Source of the DNA: Blumeriella jaapii
Lineage: Eukaryota > Ascomycota > Leotiomycetes > Helotiales > Drepanopezizaceae
Length of the DNA: 64,000 nt
Assembly (NCBI GenBank): GCA_009599575.1
Contig: VWND01000044.1
Coordinates: 1-64,000, forward strand
Direction of reading: 5' to 3'
Part shown: positions 47,281 to 59,429 of the stretch, one piece after another
Layout: each line of letters begins with the position of its first letter
How positions within the stretch are numbered: position 1 is the stretch's first letter
Program-made: the position numbers and the translations under genes
Notes under the pieces: generated by a model
Told to the model about the DNA's origin: nothing
Databases searched by the model: none
What the model saw: only the letters and a program-made list of their open reading frames with translations

Positions 47281-50200
47281 TAATATATTTTTCTAATTAA
47301 TAAATTTATCGATATTATATCGTTTTCTAAGCAAAGCGTTGCTAAACCTAACAAACTTATTTTTAATTTATTTTAAAACGGAATTACGATACGCAATTTT
47401 TCCGAATTTAAGCAAATATATAATACCGCTACTCTAAATTAATAAACAGTTTTCGTAAAAACGTTTATAAAATAATTCGATATAATAATTAAAAACGTTA
47501 ACGAATTTTTATTCGATTACGAAAGCTTCGATAAAATTAAATTCGTTCGCAAAAGCTTTAATTACGATAAATTTTTGCTAAATTATAATAACGTTTTAAA
47601 AGCTTTCGCCGAAGCAAAAAAAATTCGAAAAAAAAAAAAAAAAATAACAGACCGAGTTTTGCGCTTTTTGCCAAATCAACGAAAAAAAAATATTTAAAAA
47701 TACGTTTTTAGCAAAATCACCGGTGTTATTTTATTCCGATACTTCGCTCGCTTTTTCGAAATTATTATTTTTACGAAAACAAAAGTTTAAATATTAAACG
47801 CTTATATTTTTAAAGCGCAAGCTTTAAAAGCTAACAACCCAAAAGCCCGCAGATTCATAAGCTTTTTTACAACTGTTTGCAAATTGATCGACGACGCTAT
47901 GCAATCGCTAAAAAAAGTTTTAATCGGCTGCGAAACCTTAAATCTGACTTTTTTTTATAACAAAAGACTGAGCGTCGTTAAATATAGCATTTTTATACCG
48001 AAAAAAAAAACGACGCCATTCCGATATTTCAAATTTACGACGACGAAAAAAACGAGAAAACTAATATTATTCTCGTTTAATTCGAAGAAACGCACGCGGT
48101 AGCAATTAATATTTTCAAAACAGCTAAAACAATTCGAATATTATTTTCGTTCAGTTCGAAAAAACGCACGCGGTAGCAACCAACATTCCCAAAGCAGCTA
48201 AAACAATTCGACGACCTCCATTTTTAATTGTCGAAAACGAATTCGAGAACGAAACCAAAAGCGTAACAGCAGACAACCGTTTATTCGAATACAAAAAACC
48301 TATTGTATTTATAAAAACGATTTCGGAAAAAATAAAAACAAAAAACGTAAAAAAACGCGCCGACATTTTCGAAACCCTTTTTGTTCGGAAAAGAAAACTA
48401 TTCGCGTCGTTAGCAAAAAAAGCACCGCGAATAAAAACAGCCGGAAATCGACGCCGAGTTATAATTTTTAAGCTAATTAATAAAAAACGCGACGATTTTA
48501 CGAAATTAAATTTAAAAAACGCCGGCACTTCGAAAAAAAAAAAACTTAAACGATTTTGAATTTGATTTTTCGAAATTAAATACGCAAATATCAAAAACGT
48601 TTGCTGCGTTTAAAAACGTCGTATTATTACCGCTAATATTTTAAATTTTAATAAAAACATTTTAAAATCTCGATTATTATACGATTCGATCGAAAAAGCT
48701 TAAAAAAAAATATCGAAATTATCGCGGAAAAAATTATATAAAAAATATAAAATTAAATTATTTTGCTTAAAATTTTCGCTTTCGACGACGAAACGATTTA
48801 AAAGTTTTATTTCGATATTTTTATACAAAAACCAAATAAATCCGTCAGCTTTTTTCTTTTTGCTTCGAACGAAAATTAAATTAAACTTTTTTCGGAAAAT
48901 TACAAATATAATACGCCGAAACAAATAAAAAAGATTTTTAAAAACGGTGATCCGTTTTTACTCGAGCTTTTCTTCGTTAAAAAACTCCGATTTTTTAATT
49001 TTGTTTTTACGAATAACGTTAACGCCAGAAAAAACGGCAAGTTTTGCTATTTTTATATACGTTATTACGCGGCGTACTGCGATTTAATTATAAAAAAAAT
49101 CGACGTTATCGGTTTTGCTAATCGATTCGCTGCTATTAGAAATTCGGATTACGACGTATTCGAAATTGATTTTAATAATTAATTTATATTCCGACGAAAA
49201 ACTGCGAAAATTATTTAAGCGCGTGCTAAAACTTATTTGGGCTACGCGAATTTTAAAGCAGATTTTAAAGCTTTTAGCGCGATTATAAAACTCGACTAAA
49301 ACAAAAAAATAAAAGCAACGAATATTTCTAAAAGCCGATTTTTTTAGCTTTTCGACCGAAAATATATTTTAAAGTTTATTTAAACTAAGCTGCGAATTCG
49401 TTAATTATATAAGGTTTTATAACGGAAAAAACAAGCTATTGCTGCATTTTATAAAGAAAAATAGCTATATATAAATATTATTTCCGATTAATTAAAACCC
49501 AAAAAGCGCTTACAGCTTTTTTCGCTAATATATTTTATAATTTTATTTAATAAGCTTTTAAAATGTATTCCGGCTTTTATTTCGCTTTTTTGATTATTCG
49601 AAACTTTGAAAACTGCTGTTTCGTAGCATATTTTAACGTTCCGATCGTTTTAGATTTCGCTGGTTCCGACCGTATTACAATTATAAAATTCGATATCGCC
49701 GATTTTTAAAAAAAAGAAAAAATCGAAGATTTTACCGACGCTATTTTCGATTATTACGTTTTGCCTGTATTCGTATATAATTCGAAAATAATCGAAGCTT
49801 ATTTGCAATTATACCACGACGCTAAATTAATTAAAACTATTTAAAAAGGCTTAGCTTTTTCGTATTTCAGCGCGTTTAAAGCAGTGGCCTCAGTTATTTT
49901 ATCGGATTACGAAACCGAAAACTACGAAATAAAAAATAAAATGATTTTTATCAGCTTTTCGATTAAGCAAAAGATTTTCGTCAAATTTAAGATTTAAAAA
50001 ACCGACGGCGCGATACTTATTTATTCGAATAATTACACGGCGCAAAAGTATAAAAATTATTTCGAAAACGACGCTTCGATAAACAATCTGATATTATTTA
50101 TTTTGCGACAAAAGCAATTATAGTATTTTCGGTAGTTTCGATTGCAAACAATTATTTCCGAACCATTTCGTGAAGTAATTTTTTTTACAGGCTTCGGAGC

Positions 50201-50640
50201 TTTTTCAAAAGCATTCGTCGGTAAATAACCGTAATCCGATTTATTAATTTTACGCGAAGCAAAAGCGTTAATTGGTTTTAATTATAATAAATTAATCGAT
50301 TATTTTTACGATTTTAATATAAGATTTTTCAGCGCTTTTTGTAAAGCGTGAAACCACGTATAAAAGTTGGAATTTATTATTTACGAAAAAAAATCGTAGA
50401 AAATTTTCGTCGCCGCGACGCTTAATAATATCATCGACGAAAAAGCTATCAGAACGTTCGTACGTTAAAATAATACTTCGACTAACGCTTTATCCAGCTA
50501 TTTTTCAAAAAAACGGAATAAATAAAATAATTTATACGACAAGCGAAACGCGACCCTATTATAAAAGCCAATAGCAAAAAGGCCAAAAACGGATTAAAAA
50601 ACCGAAAAAGCGTAAAACTAAAAAATTAAGTTTATAATTG
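47280..50640 (+). pseudogene. Third decayed coding region of element C, unknown product
   Basis: Plus-strand frames show protein-like segments broken by RIP-type stops: GITIRNFSEFKQIYN near 47395, YESFDKIKFVRKSFNYDKF near 47520, a basic stretch from 48140 to 48546 open for more than 130 codons, and VNARKNGKFCYFYIRYYAAYC near 49020-49085, followed by further open stretches to about 50600. A 74 bp tandem repeat (CGCACGCGGTAGCA at 48091 and 48165) lies inside. I cannot assign it to a family; it is not RT, RNase H or integrase. Options are an envelope-like or accessory ORF, or an older nested element without visible ends. Confidence 0.55.
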
Positions 50641-50743
50641 ATTAGTTTTTAAATTATATAAAATAAACTAAATTGCATTTATTAAAATTATGTTTTTTTT
50701 TGGTCGTAATCAAAAACGATTACGTATGTTATTTAGGACAGGA

Positions 50744-51010
50744 TATAAAACGGTAATATTTTATATTAATAAAAATTGATAATTTTAGCTATAGTCGAAG
50801 CATGGACTTTTCCGAAACTTTTTGCTATTAACTATTTTTAACAGGTATAAAAGCAAGGCATTTTCTTAAATAATACTATAGGCACGCAGTTCAATTTATA
50901 CTTTTATTCATTTTTTTTTTCCTTTTTTCAGTTTTTTCTAGGGATTCCCTAGACTATTTTACCCACCGACATATGGTCGTATTAATCTGGTTTTCCTACC
51001 TACTTTTACA
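50744..51010 (+). repeat. 3' LTR of element C
   Basis: 267 bp, preceded by the purine-rich TTTAGGACAGGA. It starts TATAAAACGG (mutated) and ends TTTTACA; the right-hand 120 bp are nearly unmutated. Confidence 0.88.
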
Positions 51011-52215
51011 GCGTTACGTTAATACGTATAAAAAATGCTAAAAAAACAAACGTAAAAAGCATCGACTTTATAGCGAATTAGCCTTTTTTTCGACTTTTAC
51101 GAAACTTTAGGAAAAAATAATTATAAATTTTATTACGAGTTTATTTTTTAATAAAAAACGAAATCGTATTTACGATTCGATATTCGTTATAATAAACCGA
51201 TATACGAAGCTATCGAAATATATACCGATATAAAAAACGATTTTAGCCCCAAATTTAATTAAAATATTTATATAATATATTTACAAAGATTTTGGCTGTT
51301 TTGAAAGGATTATCACAAATAAAAGGTCAGTTTTTATTAATAAATTCTGGTTTTTAATAATATTTTATTTACAAATACGACGTCGATTAAACACCGTTTT
51401 TTATTTTTAAATCGATGGCCAAACGAAACGTTAAAATTAAGTTTTAAAATTCTATTTTCGTACGTACTGCGATTATCGACAAAACGATTAGACTACGAAG
51501 CTTGCTTTAGCCGAGTTTACGTATAACAACTCGATATACGCTTTTACGGATTTTATTTTTTTTCGCATATTATACGGCTTTTATTCAGAATTTGATAGCA
51601 ACGTCGAAAACGACGTCGTAAAAAAAAGAGTACCGTCAGCGGAAAAACGAATTAAAATATTGCAAAAAAAAAAAAAAAAAAAAAGTATTTAATAAAAAGC
51701 TAAAAAAAAGCTAACGCGAATTACAAAAGGTTTTACGACGTTAAATATAAAAAGATTAAATTTTAAATAAGCGACAAAGTATTATTATCGATTAAAAACT
51801 TTCGATAGCTGCGATTTTTTCGAAAGCTTTTAAATAAATATCTAAAGCTTTTTAAAATTAAGCGAATTATATACGAGCACGGCCAAGCTTATTAATTCGA
51901 GCTTTTTTTTTAATATCGTATTTACGATATTTTCCACGTTTTTTTACTAGAACTTTGACAGGGTCGGAACGATACCGAGCCGAAAAATAATATAATAAAA
52001 TTTCAAAAACCCGAAAAATATAAAATTAAATTAATATAAACTGATAAAAATACAAAAAAGGGCCGATATTATTTAATACGATAAAAGGGTTATTTATTAA
52101 GCGAAAACTTATAAGAGCCAGAACACTATTTTACGAACGCAAAAAAAATTATAAAAAAATATTTGAAAAATACAATAAATAATAACAACGGAGCAATAAC
52201 GAATGCGCGCCGTAA
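51011..52215 (+). pseudogene. Decayed integrase and chromodomain of element D
   Basis: It resumes the integrase zinc region (RYVNTYKKC, then KNKRKKHRLY), continues with the core (IYDSIFVIINRYTKLSKYIP near 51165-51220, ITNKRSVF near 51310, DGQTKR near 51420) and the C-terminal domain, and ends in a chromodomain at about 52060-52200 (RYYLIR, KGYLLSENL, EPEHYFTNAKKIIKKYLK). Chromodomains tether the integration complex to methylated histone H3 in related elements. Stops make it non-functional. Confidence 0.82.
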
Positions 52216-52862
52216 AAAAAAATAAAAAAAAATAAAAACATTTAGAAAACCTTAGAACCGCCGCTAAAACGATTTATTATTCGTATTATTATTGTTATTT
52301 TTTTTTTTTTTTTTTTTTTTTTCGCTATTTTTTTTAAATTCAAAAACAGCGGCAAATTAAAAAAAATTAATATTAAACGAATTCGCAAAATATTCGATTT
52401 ATCTTAGTTAAAGTTTTTACGATAGCCGTAATCGAATTTTAAATTGCAGCTACGATATTTTCGTAGAAATTCAGAATTTAATTTAATCAATTAAAATAAA
52501 TCCGAGCGACGTTTTCGAAACGTTGAAAAATACGTTTTATATTAGCGTCGTTAAATAAAAGGGCCGGCGCAGCCAAAGCCTTTAAAACAGCAGCAGCCGT
52601 TAAACCGGCAAAAGCGGGCGCAGCAGCAGCAGCGGCAGCCCGAGCCGCGGCGCGATTCGTACGATCTTCGATTATTATAAAAGCCGAAGCGTTATTCTTT
52701 TTTAAACGATTTATATAAGCGTCGTAAATAATAAAATCGATAAAAGTTTTAGTAAAAGTTTTAATTTCGGCAATAAAAAAAAAAAAAACGGCAGCGGCGA
52801 TAGCAGTATCGAAACGATTTATAAAATCGTTAAAGCCCGAAAAAAGAATTTGCGCCTCGGCG
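52216..52862 (+). other. 3' untranslated region of D, first part, with GC-rich block
   Basis: Contains a T run (52299-52322) and, at about 52555-52660, an unusually GC-rich block with repeated GCAGCAGC/CGGCAGC motifs that has resisted C-to-T change. It ends in CGGCG, the target of element E. Confidence 0.6.
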
Positions 52863-53035
52863 TGTCAGGGGTGCGAACGAGCAGAAGGTTCGTAAATGAA
52901 TTGTATTAACTACGAGGTTTTAAATTAAAAATGTCGCGAAATCTAAAATATAATATATGCGGGCTCCGATATCACGTAATAACAACGTGACTTTCGGACC
53001 ACGTGACCAACGAACTGACGTTTTATTTTTTTATA
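52863..53035 (-). repeat. 3' LTR of element E
   Basis: 173 bp, plus-strand start TGTCAGGGGTGCG, end TTTTTTATA (mutated from CCTTCACA). It contains the palindromic TATCACGT..ACGTGA and CCACGTGACC blocks shared with the partner LTR. Confidence 0.88.
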
Positions 53036-53399
53036 TATAATTTTATTTTTTATTTTTTTATTTAATTTTTTCGTCGTCGGAATTTATTTTTATAAATCGA
53101 ACTTCGTTCGCAAAGCGTTTTTGTAAACGAGTGCGGAGTTCAGCTGGAATAATAAAAAAAATAGTAAAAAAAGCAGGCTTTTTTAGTTTCGAAAGCAAAA
53201 CAATTAGTTTTCTTGTAATAAAAAAGAAATTAATAATAATTCTTTTATGTTTGGTAACGGTTGTAAAAGCTTTTTTTAATAATAAAAACTCGTTTTTATT
53301 ATTCGTCGATTTGGCACGTTTTTTGTTAGCAATTTTAACTTTAGCTAATTTTGCTTTGGTCGGGTAAGATTTCTGAAAAAAACGTATAGCGAATTCAGC

Positions 53400-56300
53400 T
53401 ATAAAATTATATACGTTAATAACGTTTTTTAATAATTTTTAAAATTGATTTTCGGCGTTGTAGCCGCGTTATTATATAAAATAAAAAAAGTTGAAATTTT
53501 GTTTAAAATCGAAAATAGCGTTTATAACTTATAATAAGCTGCTGTCGGCGTTGATAAAAACAAATGGTAAAAAAGAATTTTTTTGCTTTGGAAAAGGATC
53601 GTTGTAAACAGGTTTGAGCAAATTAATATAAAAAACGAAATATAATAGTTTTTGCTCGAAAAATAATTTTAACTTATAATTGTAAAAGCTTAAAACTTCG
53701 GCGATTTTGTAAAAATCGTAAAATTTATTATCGAGCTTTTTGATTGATTTGGTAAAAATAATATTGCGTTTATTAAAAAACACGCTATTTTTTATTCGAT
53801 AGGTAGAAGCTGATTGGCGGTGTCGGTTAAAATGGTATTTTTGGTCGGCTAGCGTTAAAATTAAATTCGTACGTAATAATAGCTTTATTCTTTTTATTTT
53901 ATTTGCAAAATCGTTTTTTTTCGCGTTTGCTATTTGTAGCGTGCGAAAAATCGAGGCTAAAATAGATTTGAGTAAAAAAAAGCTTAGTCGGGGGTAAAAG
54001 CTTTTATTAGCGTAGAAAAAAGAAACTCCGGTAAAAGCGTTTATAGCGTTATTTGCTGCGAATTCGGCTAAAAGTAGCCAGTTTTTTAATTTTTTTAGGC
54101 GTATTTAATAAATTGTTTTAAATAAAAAATGTAAATAAGCGTTTGCGTTTTCGATTTGGCCATTTGTTTCGGAATAAAAGCTGGTGAATAGCGTAATATT
54201 AATTTCGAAACGGTAATTAATAGCTTTTCAGAATTATAAAACGAATAAAAAATTTCGGTTTGAAATTATAAAATCGGAAAAGCTATATAAGCGCCAAATA
54301 TTTCTACAAAACAGCTTGGCTAAATTTAACGTTTTTATAACTGAATAGCAAGCTGTATAATATCGTTTTTTAATAAAGCGATATATTATTATTATAATCA
54401 GATTGTTTCGACTTTTATACTTTTTTACGGGAAAAAAATTTATAAAATCGATTAATATATAGTTTTAACGGCGTAAAAAAATAGGCAAAGATTTGAAAAG
54501 TCTTTGGTAGCGTTAATTAATATTTGTATTACGAAAACAGCCGTTGCAATTACGTACAAATCTTTTGCAATTTTTAAAAATTAATAGCTAATAATAATTT
54601 CTGTTGATAATTTCGTATAATTTGTTTTTTCCGGGATAGCTTGTTTTTATTAAATCATAAGCTATTTGCAAAAGCCAGGTGCGAATAAAAATATTCAAAT
54701 TCGGTGTATTTGAAACGTATAATCGGTTTCGAAAATATAATTTGTTATTGCGTATAAAATATTCGGAAAATTGTAAGTTTTTTAATTTCGGAATACTTTT
54801 TAATTTAAGTATTTTTTTTTAATAGCAATTTATAACTTATTAATAAAATAATATTCGTTTAATAATCGTAAAAGCTTTTCGTCGTTTGCCTCGGATATTT
54901 GTTTAAATAAAATTGAAAAAGCGTTTAAAATTTTAATTAAATAATGCTTTTTAAAAAAAGCTTGGTTTTGAAACTGGATTTTTTCGTTTGAAAAGTTTTG
55001 GGAAAAGTTTTGAAAACGTCGGGTTAAAAAATCAGATTTGCTATTTTGTTTTTTAAATTTGAATATAACTACGAAATCAAAACCAGCTAAAAACTCGCTT
55101 CAGCGTATTTAACGTCGGTTAAATTGTGTGGTTATTATAAAATATTTTAAATTTCGATAGTTTGTAAATATACGAATTAAATAAACAGCTTTTTGTAATT
55201 CGGCTCGCTAATTTTCGAAGCAACGTATAATAGCGAAAAGTTTTTTATTATAAATTTCGTAATTGCATTCGGCTGAATCGAATTTTTTTAATATAAACGC
55301 GATTAAATAAAGCATTTTTGTATTGTTTTTCTGAAATTTTTTTTTTGAAAAAACGTAGTTAAAAGCGTCGGTTTTAATAAAAATCTTTTTATTAAAATTG
55401 AAATAAAATAATATAAATGCAGTAATAAAAGCTAATTTAAAAAATTCGAAGGCTTTAACACAGTTATTGTTAAAATCTTATTTATTTAATATTTTTTTTC
55501 GTTAAATTTACCAAAAAGGTGACGATGCGAAAAAAACTTTTAATAAAGCGTCGGTAGAAATTTGCAAAATCTAAAAACGCTTATACGTTTTTAATATTAA
55601 AAAGGAGATTCCAGCTAATAATAGCTTTCAACTTTTTAAAATTCATTTTAATTCTAGTAATAAAAATAATTATTTTTAAATAAACGATTTTTTAAATTTC
55701 AAATTCGCATTTTTTTATATTTAATTGCAGGCCAGCGTCGGAAAAAGCTTGAAAAACGAAATTAACGTGTTTTTTATATTTTTGAAAATCGTTTAAATAA
55801 ATTAAAATATCGTTTATATAGATTATACAAAAGATATTTAAATAAAATCGTAAAATATCGTTTATGCGAAATTAAAAAATAGTAAAAGCGTTATATAAAC
55901 CGAAAAGCATAACCAACGATTCGAATAAACCGTATTTTGTATTAAACGCAGTAAGCTATTTATGGCCCTTTTTTATTCGAATTTTATTAAAAGCGGTAAA
56001 AACGTTAAGTTTAATATAAAACTTCGCTTTGCTTAATCGAAAAAATGTTTTTTAAACTAATAGCAAAAAATACCGGTTTTTGATTATTATAACGTTGAAA
56101 GCTTTGTAATCGACGCAAAAACGTAATCCGCTTTTTGGCTTTTTCGCAAATAAAACTGGAAAAGCGGCGAGGAAAAAGCTAGCTCGAATCCAGCCTTTTT
56201 CGAGGTTTTTTTTTTAAAAACTTACGTAAAATTTAAAATTCGTTAATTAATATATTATATAAAAGATCGTATAGAAGTATTGCGCTAAAACGGAGTTTTA

Positions 56301-58400
56301 TCGTATAATCAACGCTTTTTTTATAAAGCGTAAGTTTATTAGCTTTAATAAAATCGAAAGCGGCCAAATAATAATAGTAATATTAAAAGAATTTTATTCG
56401 AAAATCGATTAGCGGTTTAATTTAAAAAGCTAAACGAATATTTTTTAAAAAAGCTTTAGCGAAATAAAATTCAGCTAATAAATATTATCGTTTAGTTTAA
56501 AAAAGTTTTCGTCGTAAGTAATTTATTTCTGATAATGCAAAATTAAAATCGTTTTTGATTATAACGCCGAGTTTTTGTAAACGTTGATCGATTTCGTATA
56601 ATAAAGCTGAAAATACCTCGACTCCGGGCTAGAAGAATAAAATATTAAAAGCAGCAGCTTTTGTACGGCGAGAAAAGGCTGATTAAACGATTGATTTATA
56701 AAAATAGCGTTTTTAAATTAAATTTAAAACAGCTAATTAATAAAAGTTCTAAGATAAATAATTGAAACGGCAGAAATTTAAATTAAAACAAAAAGTATTC
56801 GTAGTTTAATTAATATGGAAATTATATGTTTTAAGCTAAGGTTTGCTTAGAATAAAATCGTATTTTTTTAATATTATAATAAAAGTTATAATTCGTTCGG
56901 TATAACGAACGATATTGATTTAAAAAAAAACTTGATAAATAACGTCGTTGTAAATAAAAAAACGTCCGTTAATTACGATAAGTTTACGTGGGTTAATAAA
57001 TAAAACAAAAGTTAATTCGTAATATTATACGAAAAAATAGTTAATAAAATTATCGGTAGCTTCGGAGTCGTTTAAAAAGTAGATTTTAATATATGTATTA
57101 TTAATAATTATAATACAAAGCAATATCAAATATGATTTCGGAACGCCGTTTAAAACAGATATTTTTAATTTATTTTTCAAAAGTTTTTGATAATAATAAT
57201 TATTAAAAACAGTTAGTTTTCCGATTTTTTTGCTTCGGCTTTAACTTTTTAATTTAAAAAAAAGTCGGAGCAATTAGCAGCGCGGTGTTTATCGCTGGCA
57301 TATTAAAAGCAAAAGTTATTAGCAAAAAAGTAAATTCGGCGAGTTAATTTTTCGGCATTATTTATTAGGCGTTTGTTTTTAGTTATATCGGCTGCGGTTT
57401 ATATAATTGCTTTGGTTTAAATAGCGCTAAATTTTATAAAATCGCTTTGAATAATAATTGTAATAGCAGTTTTGAATATAAAAGCGGAAAAAGTAATTTT
57501 TGTATTACGGCTTCCGATTTTATAATAATTAAAATTTAATTATTAAAAAACGGTATCGGTTTCGCGCATTTAAGCGCAAAAACTAATAAAATCGGTTTTT
57601 AAATCAAAAGGGTTAATATACGATAAACGAATAATTATATTAAAATAAAAAGTTTCGCGCAGAATAGCGATAACGGCTTTATTATTAAATTTAATATAGC
57701 TTTTAATTTTCAGCTAAGTAAAAAGAAAAATAATTAGTAATTAATTGCTTTATTTAAAAAATATTTTTTTTTTAAATACATTTGCCTGTTAATTAAAAAC
57801 GCCGAACGATTATTATAAAATTTAAATCATTTTTGCAACAGTTAAGTAAAAAAAAATGCCGTTCGTACGTAAATCTTTTTGTAAAACGCTTTTAGTTGTA
57901 TCGGAAAAACGAGTGAAAAAGTAATTTATACGATTTTATTCGGTCGCATATCAGTTTTGATTAAAACGAAGCTTTAGAATTATATTCTAAAGAAAAGTGG
58001 TAAAATGCTTCGTAACGTTGCCGATGCCGTCCGAATTTGTAAATTTATCGGGATCGGAAAAGGCAAGCGTTTTTTTTTTTTGTATTTAAAATATTCGATA
58101 TATTTTGGCTAATAAAAGCTTGTTTTCGGAAATTAGCGAATTCGGCTTCGTAGTTTTAAATTTTTTTTTTAAAATGCTTTTTTTTTTTTTTTCCTAGTCT
58201 TATATCGTTTGAATATTCAGCTTTTAAGCTAAATTATTTAATTTGGTTTTAAGCGATATTATTATATCGTTTTGTTTTATCGCGTAAGCAAAAATATCGA
58301 AGATTTCGCGAAAATAAATTTTCGTATTAGCGATCAGAGCGGCGACGATTTGGTCGGGATATTTAAAATTTTTTAAAATAAAACAATTAGAAAGTTCTGA
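53400..58400 (-). pseudogene. Decayed gag-pol polyprotein of element E
   Basis: In minus sense the clearest parts are reverse transcriptase (TKYGLFESLVMLFGLYNAFTIF near 55870-55950, then the catalytic box IYINDILIY near 55805-55830, Asp to Asn) and RNase H (AECNYEIYNKKLFAIIRCFEN near 55220-55280). The integrase zinc region and core follow at about 54000-55000, with poorly legible motifs. Gag should lie at about 56700-58400; no zinc knuckle could be placed. Numerous stops. Confidence 0.75.
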
Positions 58401-58675
58401 CAATTTGAAATGGTCCGATATAATTCGTTAAAAAAAAAGCGTGAAATGTATTTTATTCCGGAATATAAGCAGAAACAAAACGGGGTTTTTTGAATATGAG
58501 TTTTATATTAAAAAAAGTTGTCGTTTCGTAGTTTCGTATCGTAAAAGTTATTTTTAAAAAATCGTAAAATTTATTATCGCGATAAGATTTATTAATTTTT
58601 TATAAGCGTAAAAGCAAAACAAAATTGGCAGGCTTTTTCAGCTCGAAAGCTGAATAAGAATGTTAAAAAAGTTTG

Positions 58676-58685
58676 GTAGTTAATA
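58676..58685 (-). promoter_or_regulatory. Putative self-primer binding site of element E
   Basis: GTAGTTAATA abuts the 5' LTR. The LTR holds CATTAACTAC at 58727-58736, complementary over 9 nt, and over 10 nt if the last A derives from G by RIP. In sense this LTR segment lies about 40 nt downstream of a TATTATAT box. This agrees with self-priming as proposed for F and B. Confidence 0.5.
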
Positions 58686-58858
58686 TGTCAAAAGTGCGAA
58701 CGAGCAAAAGATTCGTAAATAAATTGCATTAACTACGAGGTTCTAAGTTAGAGGTGTCGCGAAGTCTAAGATATAATATGAGCGGACTCCGATATCACGT
58801 GATAACAACGTGATCTTCGGACCACGTGACCAACGAACTGACGTCTTATCCCTTCACA
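58686..58858 (-). repeat. 5' LTR of element E
   Basis: 173 bp, plus-strand start TGTCAAAAGTGCG, end CCCTTCACA. It is much less mutated on the right than on the left. Confidence 0.88.
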
Positions 58859-58863
58859 CGGCG

Positions 58864-59129
58864 GCGCGTACGGCAAAAACTTGTAGCTAATTAAAAGCGA
58901 ATCCGAGTAAAGGTCTAGAGGATTTACAGAAAAGCATTGAATATGCGAAGCTTTACAGCGGTTGCATTTTATACTAGGAAATTCGAAAACGCAAAAAAAA
59001 AGTAAAAAAGGCCGCTATAATACTTTCGCGTAAAATTAAGCGTGCGCACCGAAGGCAGATAGAAATTAAAAGCATTTAAAAATTCGCGGCGAACGCGGCG
59101 AAAAACAGTTGATTAAAAAAAAAAAGTTA

Positions 59130-59169
<40 letters not shown>

Positions 59170-59429
59170 AAGCAGAAAAAAAAATTACGGCCATTTTAAA
59201 AAAAAAGCTTTTTCAAACGGAAATGCGAGCGCTACCGAAAACAAAAAAAAAAACAAAACAGCAAAACAGCTATAATTTACGACCGAAAGCGAAAGAAACA
59301 GCTATAATTCACGATTAAAACGAAAAAAACCGCACGTTATTTCGAAAGCGTAACGCACGTTATATACGAAAGCATACGCATAAAAAAATCAATCGCTTTT
59401 AAAAACTAAAAGCCTGAAAAAAAAAGTAA
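58864..59429 (+). other. 3' untranslated region of D, second part, with a 36 bp poly-A run
   Basis: Continues D after element E, with a poly-A run at 59131-59166 and purine-rich sequence (GCCTGAAAAAAAAAGTAA) just before the 3' LTR that can serve as polypurine tract. No coding sequence recognised. Confidence 0.6.

Larger units (their letters stand above)
39643..51010 (+). mobile_element. Large Ty3/gypsy element C (11.4 kb, nested in D)
   Basis: The 267 bp LTRs at 39643-39909 and 50744-51010 have inverted termini TGTAAAA and TTTTACA. The insertion splits the D integrase between NDVKRC and RYVNT; the flanks AAGCGC and GCGTT indicate a 4-5 bp duplication of GCG(C/T), with the exact register uncertain. 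Inside are gag, pol and, unusually, about 3.9 kb between the end of pol and the 3' LTR. Thoroughly RIP-mutated. A second, partial copy of this family is at 63505-64000. Confidence 0.85.
52863..58858 (-). mobile_element. Ty3/gypsy element E (complete, nested in D)
   Basis: 5996 bp with 173 bp LTRs and a perfect CGGCG target duplication (52858-52862 and 58859-58863). Pol reads on the minus strand. The 5' LTR is therefore at the right, with a putative self-primer site beside it, and a purine-rich tract (complement of 53036-53060) next to the left LTR. Strongly RIP-mutated inside. Confidence 0.9.

Noticed and set aside
48151..48594. Minus-strand open frame of 147 codons, the longest in the window
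   Set aside because: It is antisense to the plus-strand coding remnant of element C, has no motif, and AT-rich RIP-mutated DNA readily leaves one strand open. The plus strand is also open for over 130 codons here.
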